Under the pieces are notes generated by a model. The model had not been told where the DNA came from. It ran no database searches and saw nothing but the letters and a program-made list of their open reading frames with translations. From Spinellus fusiger (Eukaryota; Mucoromycota; Mucoromycetes; Mucorales; Phycomycetaceae), in contig JALLLS010000194.1 of NCBI GenBank assembly GCA_025094145.1, positions 1 through 10,842 on the forward strand: a stretch of 10,842 bases of DNA. Reading direction: 5' to 3'. Positions 7,100 to 10,842 of the stretch are shown piece after piece (the stretch's first letter is position 1; every line of letters starts with the position of its first letter). The position numbers and the translations under genes were made by a program.

Positions 7100-7840
7100 T
7101 TCTCTACGGGAAATGATGTAAGAACAATGATCCATTTATGTAATTTCCCAAGATAGAATTGACTTGAGTTTGGTACTACGAGTGAATTAAGATTAGACTT
7201 TATTGTAAAGAACTCGATATTGTACCGAGATTTAACAAGCCAACCATGTACGATGTATAGGTTAATGATAACCGTAAATATAGAATAGCACAGAAAGAGA
7301 TAAAAGTGAATAAACAAAATAACAAAGTACACGGAAAAGATAAGTGTAAAAGAGCATAGAAGAATGTAGAATAGTAGAGTTCTTTCCATCTACTTTGTAA
7401 ATTCCAACACAAATTCCAACACAAATTCCAATAGGCCATAGACCTACTTTGGTATGTCGATAGGAAGATAGAACTAACTATAATGAGACATTGTCTTTAT
7501 TCCATACTACTCCAGACAATAGAATCTTCCTCTATGGAAAGTCATGGATGAACTGTCAAGAACAGGCACACACCAAAAGACTATAATGTATTAAGAATAA
7601 TTCGCATCTCTAACTCTTAATTCCGTTCTGATTGTCTAATTTTATATTTCTCAGTTTGAATAGTTTTTTTTTTGCAAAGGAGACTGAGCTCGGATTTATT
7701 GTGAAAATCAGTTTGAATAGTTGAATTGAAGAAAAGAACAAATAACTTGATTAGGCCAAACTCAAGTGTCAGTATATTTTTAAGGATTTTCCGTGTTTTA
7801 ACACAAAAGAACCATTTGACACCATGACACTATGCAGAGT
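7100..7840. other. Xylose reductase upstream region and gene-free AT-rich DNA
   Basis: No supported gene. The minus strand of 7200-7400 is strongly pyrimidine-rich, giving hydrophobic chance frames in two registers. A 15-bp direct repeat, TCAGTTTGAATAGTT, occurs at 7651-7665 and 7708-7722. No RNA gene was recognised. Confidence 0.5.
7399..7434. repeat. Three tandem 12-bp units (AAATTCCAACAC)
   Basis: AAATTCCAACAC at 7399-7410 and 7411-7422, then a third copy diverging in its last bases (7423-7434, ending CCAATAG, which creates a CCAAT). It lies 370-405 bp upstream of the xylose reductase start, so it could be a repeated upstream element or simple slippage. Confidence 0.75.
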
Positions 7841-8000
7841 ATATTTTCTCCAGAAATGATTCACACTCTTTGAGAAAGAAAGTCTTATTCTTTTGTCTTT
7901 TTAGAAATATTAATATAAAGTTCTACACAAATAATGTACAGTCTTTTAGGTTTGCAACCTTTCTCTCAAAAAGTGCGAATCATTTCTGGAAAAACTATAT
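7841..8000. repeat. Long imperfect foldback (arms about 35 bp)
   Basis: CCAGAAATGATTC (7850-7862) is exactly complementary to GAATCATTTCTGG (7977-7989). The pairing continues inward to 7875/7964 with two mismatches (24 of 26 positions), then less well, and outward with a small gap to about 7841/8000. About 88 nt separate the arms. It could be a MITE-like or foldback element, or an RNA hairpin precursor. The open frame at 7870-8178 runs through it, so that frame may be a by-product. Confidence 0.75.
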
Positions 8001-8416
8001 AGTTACACCATTCCTAAGTATTATCCGTTCACCTAAAAAAGAATCTGTTAAAAAAATACGTTTAAAAAGATTGTTTATCTTTTTACATGGGCTCACAGCC
8101 AATTCGTTGTTTAGAATTATTAAACAGAATTTCATTCAAAAAATGAATAGAAAATGCATGAAGATGGTGTATCTCTGACCATAGCTTCTGGTGAAGTTAC
8201 CAATTGATGGTATAAAATAAAACTGTATTTAGGAGTCGTTTAAGAGAAGCTGTATATTCTACCCCAGGTGCTGAATCTACTGTCACTGTTACTGATTCCC
8301 TGTTCCTCAAGCCTCACCTAACGTATCATCGCACTCGTATTCAAGAGCCGTTCTTTCTAGTGACTGGCTGTCTATTGATATTTTCTTCAAATGAAATACT
8401 CAACCCTGAAAAATAA
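7870..8416 (+). pseudogene. Coding-like scraps on the plus strand, unidentified
   Basis: Three open stretches follow one another in different frames. The first, 7870-8178 (102 codons, no ATG at its head), is lysine-rich and AT-biased. A short frame from the ATG at 8154 reads MHEDGVSLTIASGEVTN and stops at 8205-8207. The third, 8216-8416 (66 codons, no ATG), includes SRLREAVYSTPGAESTVTVT and FLKPHLTYHRTRIQEPFF in DNA visibly richer in GC than its surroundings. A TTTAG at 8228-8232 could be a splice acceptor, but no donor tried restores a frame with the piece before it. No family was recognised. Most likely a broken gene or element remnant, less likely a spliced gene I failed to assemble. Confidence 0.3.
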
Positions 8417-8496
8417 ATGCTCAGAAAAATAAATTCGGGACGTAAAGAAAAAAAGAAAGACCTTCGAAACACAAAAAAAGCTTCGAAACGCAAAAA
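8408..8496. repeat. Short A-rich direct repeats
   Basis: GAAAAATAAAT occurs at 8408-8418 and 8423-8433. CTTCGAAACACAAAAA (8462-8477) recurs with one change as CTTCGAAACGCAAAAA (8481-8496), a 19-bp period. Several AATAAA hexamers fall here, and the block borders the decayed minus-strand region. Confidence 0.6.
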
Positions 8497-8540
8497 TAAA
8501 TAAATCAAATATGTAAGTCGTTTAGAAACACCAATACATT

Positions 8541-9638
8541 ATTATATCAACATCAATCTTATTGTTGATTCGTATCAAATCGTCGTTCCTTAATAGTCTA
8601 TGACGTTTGTTTTCATTTTTGTACTCATTTACATTAGGATTTAAACAAGTTCTTGTATTTTAGATAGATCGTTCGATGGTCACTCTTTGTATTCTTCCGC
8701 CACCTTAGCTTTCTTTAAATCAACCGCCGTCTCTTAGTACTATTTGTTTTTAGTTGTTTCTATCAACACTTCTAATTGGGTTTTGTAATTCACTTTCATT
8801 AAAGGATTAGTGTTATTCTACATATCAGTCATTTAAATTTTGCCCAATTGGCTATGAAATGAGAGAGATACGCAGCCGTGTCACCTATTGTTTTTGATGG
8901 TAAGTTGTATAGTTTCAATATGGATTGTCTTGAGGAGTCCATAAAATCAATCAGTATGTTGATACAAACATAAGCATGTAATTCAAATAAAAAATTAAAA
9001 CATTTCATGGGCCATCAATCATAGCAGCTTTATAATAGTATAAGAACAAACATATCATCTTAAAACATCGGATAGAATACGACATGTGCTGATTAGTTAT
9101 TAAGAGCTGATTAAGTTCACATAATGTATCTGCCACATAAAGCCATATAAAAAAAACCAATATCGACCTTATAGTCACTACAAATTACTAATGATCACCT
9201 CCTTAATGAGATGATTCCCCACAACTCAATATATGTACATAATATAGGATCAACAAATAAAAGTCTGCTTTATGCGACCATAAGATATTTATTAGTATTT
9301 TCTGGGACTGCACGAGAAAGTCTAATGAAATACACAAGGTAGTGCATTGTGTGGGTTGTTCTTCAGCAAGTATACCAATCCGAGCCCTCGGTGATATGTA
9401 TCAATTCCCGCAACCATTCTTTTGATTTGTTTCGCACTAAACTTCCCCGACTTATCTTTTCCTTTTTCGTTTTCATTCTGTCATCATTATTTATTCATCC
9501 AGCTAATTAAATTGATAACCACCCTATTAATGGAAATCATTCTTCTATGGAAATACTGATCATATTCCACATAAAGTCATTCATAAGTGTTATTAAAGCT
9601 TCGAATATAAAGTTAGTATTGTTAATCGAAAAACACAT
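8541..9638 (-). pseudogene. Decayed minus-strand gene or mobile-element ORF
   Basis: Read on the minus strand, this AT-rich interval holds a chain of coding-like stretches broken by stops and frame changes. In order: 9638-9537 (33 codons from ATG); 9480-9322 (52 codons, containing KFSAKQIKRMVAGIDTYHRG); 9328-9005 in one frame with three internal stops; 9008-8829 (59 codons from ATG, containing SSRQSILKLYNLPSKTIGDT and AYLSHFIANWAKFK); and about 8811-8541 in one frame with several stops (containing TQLEVLIETTKNK, ETAVDLKKAKVAEEYKE, PSNDLSKIQELV). Most of the internal stops are TAA, TAG or TGA that a single C-to-T change could derive from Gln or Arg codons. Amphipathic, lysine/glutamate-rich wording in several pieces argues against random AT-rich DNA. 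No family is recognised; a transposase or other mobile-element ORF is plausible but unproven. Confidence 0.35.
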
Positions 9639-9659
9639 ACCAATAAAACCCTTTTTCTT

Positions 9660-10190
9660 TATTGTTCATCTTTGAGTATTCTTTAAAATGAACTTAATTC
9701 TACTCTCTCTCATTTTTGTTTTGTTTTTATTTATTTATCTATTTGTGTTTCTCGTTAATTGTACCATTTCTTTTTCAATTCTTGATTTTGTAGCTTGATG
9801 TCTAATCAGACGATTTATTTGTTTTTATGAACATGTACACTACTCAATTTAACCCAACAATAGTTAATAGCTATATCGACTCGTGTGGATCAAACATAAT
9901 ACCAAGGCAATGGGTACTGGAGAAATAGAACGTACCCTATCGTGTGTTCTCTTTTTCTTTGATTAGAAAGAAAAACATAATCTCAAACAGACTTAGGGGA
10001 AGCAGCTGCTAGTATGAAAAGAGATATCAATAGCTTGTGATGATAAAGACATATTGAAATTAACAAACTGTTGTCTACAGTTAATGTCCAAATAAGTATA
10101 GTTTTGCATTGGTCTGTTGAGTTGTTCTCTTTACTAGTTTTGACGAGCATTCATTTAAAGATAGTAAAGCCAACGCTAGGGGCTTTGAAA
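9660..10190. other. AT-rich interval without a supported gene; several small hairpins
   Basis: Visible inverted repeats: GGGTAC/GTACCC (9912-9917 with 9932-9937), TTTTTCTTT/AAAGAAAAA (9952-9960 with 9967-9975, 6-nt loop) and AACTGT/ACAGTT (10066-10071 with 10077-10082). A 55-codon minus-strand frame (10150-9983) has no recognisable motif. The interval includes whatever 3' UTR the right-edge gene has; no convincing polyadenylation signal was found close to its stop. Confidence 0.4.
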
Positions 10191-10193
10191 TGT

Positions 10194-10711
10194 CTATGTG
10201 GGTACTTTGAGAGTGAGAATTGATATAGAGACATATACCAGAGAAATTCTTGGAAATGAAGATGGTTTGGTTAAGGATGACAGCGTATCTATAGTACCAT
10301 AGGTATACACAAAGCGAGATACAAGGCCAAAGACAGTGACAGACATCGAGATGGGATCATCTGTGGTCAGGTATCATAAGAAACAAGTAGAGATGTGTGT
10401 CTCCAGCAAGCCTGTTTTGCCATTGATAGAACAATAAAAGAATCAATGGAAGGTATATGTTTGTGTGTTTAATGAACAACATCAGACACATGCAGTGTAA
10501 TGTTAATACCACTAACCAACTGATCCACATATTTGATGTCTTTAGTGGATTTATCACTAGATCCATCTATCACTCTACCTATTATTTTCAGATAGTTGAA
10601 GTTCAAAGGAAAAGGAAATGGTGAAAAGAGGGCAGCTTTTGGTTGCTCTTGGATGTGTAATTTGACTGTTAAATCTGTGAACACTTTGTTCTTCCAGTGA
10701 TATCTTTTACT
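10194..10711 (-). CDS. 3' end of an unidentified spliced gene (5' part outside window)
   Basis: Two minus-strand open segments fit together. Segment 10711-10510 (67 codons plus one base) follows a T-rich stretch ending in GACTAG, a good acceptor, and contains VFTDLTVKLHIQEQ, FPFPLNFNYLKIIGRVIDG and IKYVDQLVS. It ends at AGTG|GTATTA in phase 1. After an intron of about 149 nt ending CTGACCACAG, segment 10360-10194 (two bases plus 54 codons and TAG) reads DPISMSVTVFGLVSRFVYTY and SLTKPSSFPRISLVYVSI. The joined piece has 122 residues. The intron is longer than others here, so a small middle exon or a different donor (GTTAGT, ending at 10520) is possible; without splicing the first segment stops at 10469. 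DNA at 10712-10842 looks intronic or upstream and no start codon was found. No family was recognised; alternating hydrophobic stretches suggest beta strands. Confidence 0.4.
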
Positions 10712-10842
10712 CTAGTCAATTGTGAAAGTAAAAAAAAACATTCCAGTCAGTTCTTATTCCTTTTTTAATCCTTATTATTATTGTTATTATAAATAATAAT
10801 GATAAAGGTATATGCATATAGTTTTATTGGATTCTTTTTTAT

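Noticed and set aside
7200..7439. Minus-strand 79-codon hydrophobic frame, and an overlapping 100-codon frame at 7389-7087.
   Set aside because: Hydrophobicity follows from the pyrimidine-rich strand, both registers look alike, and the start of the first is made of the 12-bp repeats.
8462..8496. TTCGAAAC-type repeats as tRNA T-loops; other TTCGA sites in the window were checked too.
   Set aside because: No acceptor, D-stem or anticodon-stem pairing can be built around any of them.
9983..10150. 55-codon minus-strand frame starting with ATG at 10150.
   Set aside because: No motif, AT-biased composition, and alternative frames in the same stretch are equally open.
10224..10436. Plus-strand reading with RPKTVTDIEMG and nearby residues vaguely resembling the end of histone H4.
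   Set aside because: The similarity needs gaps, insertions and an in-frame stop, while the opposite strand gives an uninterrupted frame with proper splice signals.

Overview
The window is nuclear DNA from a eukaryote, almost certainly a fungus. Its genes carry GT-AG introns of 40-87 nt, the intergenic DNA is AT-rich, AATAAA-type signals follow the genes, and TATA boxes lie 36-70 bp before some start codons. The inositol monophosphatase tail (GCWEWDVAA) and the D-xylose reductase are fungal in type. The very short introns together with an intact Acinus gene fit an early-diverging lineage such as Mucoromycota best; that placement is inference.

Left to right: the 3' end of an inositol monophosphatase gene (+, 1-329); 1.4 kb of gene-free AT-rich DNA; a three-exon Acinus-type gene with SAP, RRM and RSB elements (+, 1759-3318); an intergenic stretch with a two-block microsatellite and a strong hairpin; a four-exon mitochondrial BolA1-type gene (+, 3969-4529); a six-exon AP-1 sigma adaptor gene (-, 4754-5501), convergent with bolA; and a four-exon D-xylose reductase gene (-, 5827-7029), tandem with the adaptor gene. 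All exon joins were worked out by hand and keep frame; four of the five genes are complete.

From about 7.1 kb rightwards composition changes: AT-rich, no intact gene, an imperfect foldback of about 160 nt (7841-8000), coding-like scraps on + (7870-8416) and a chain of short open stretches on - (about 8541-9638) that looks like one decayed gene or mobile element. At the right edge (-, 10194-10711) two open segments joined by a phase-compatible intron look like the 3' end of an unidentified gene that continues outside the window.

The recognised genes are unrelated housekeeping and metabolic functions: inositol phosphate recycling, exon-junction-linked RNA processing, mitochondrial Fe-S maturation, trans-Golgi/endosome clathrin traffic and pentose reduction. 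Nothing suggests a pathway cluster, and I see no clear new multi-gene system. The points most worth a second look are the decayed minus-strand element with its foldback neighbour, the unidentified right-edge gene, the small-exon splicing of the adaptor gene, the GC-AG intron in bolA, and the Asn-to-Val change in the cofactor site of the xylose reductase.
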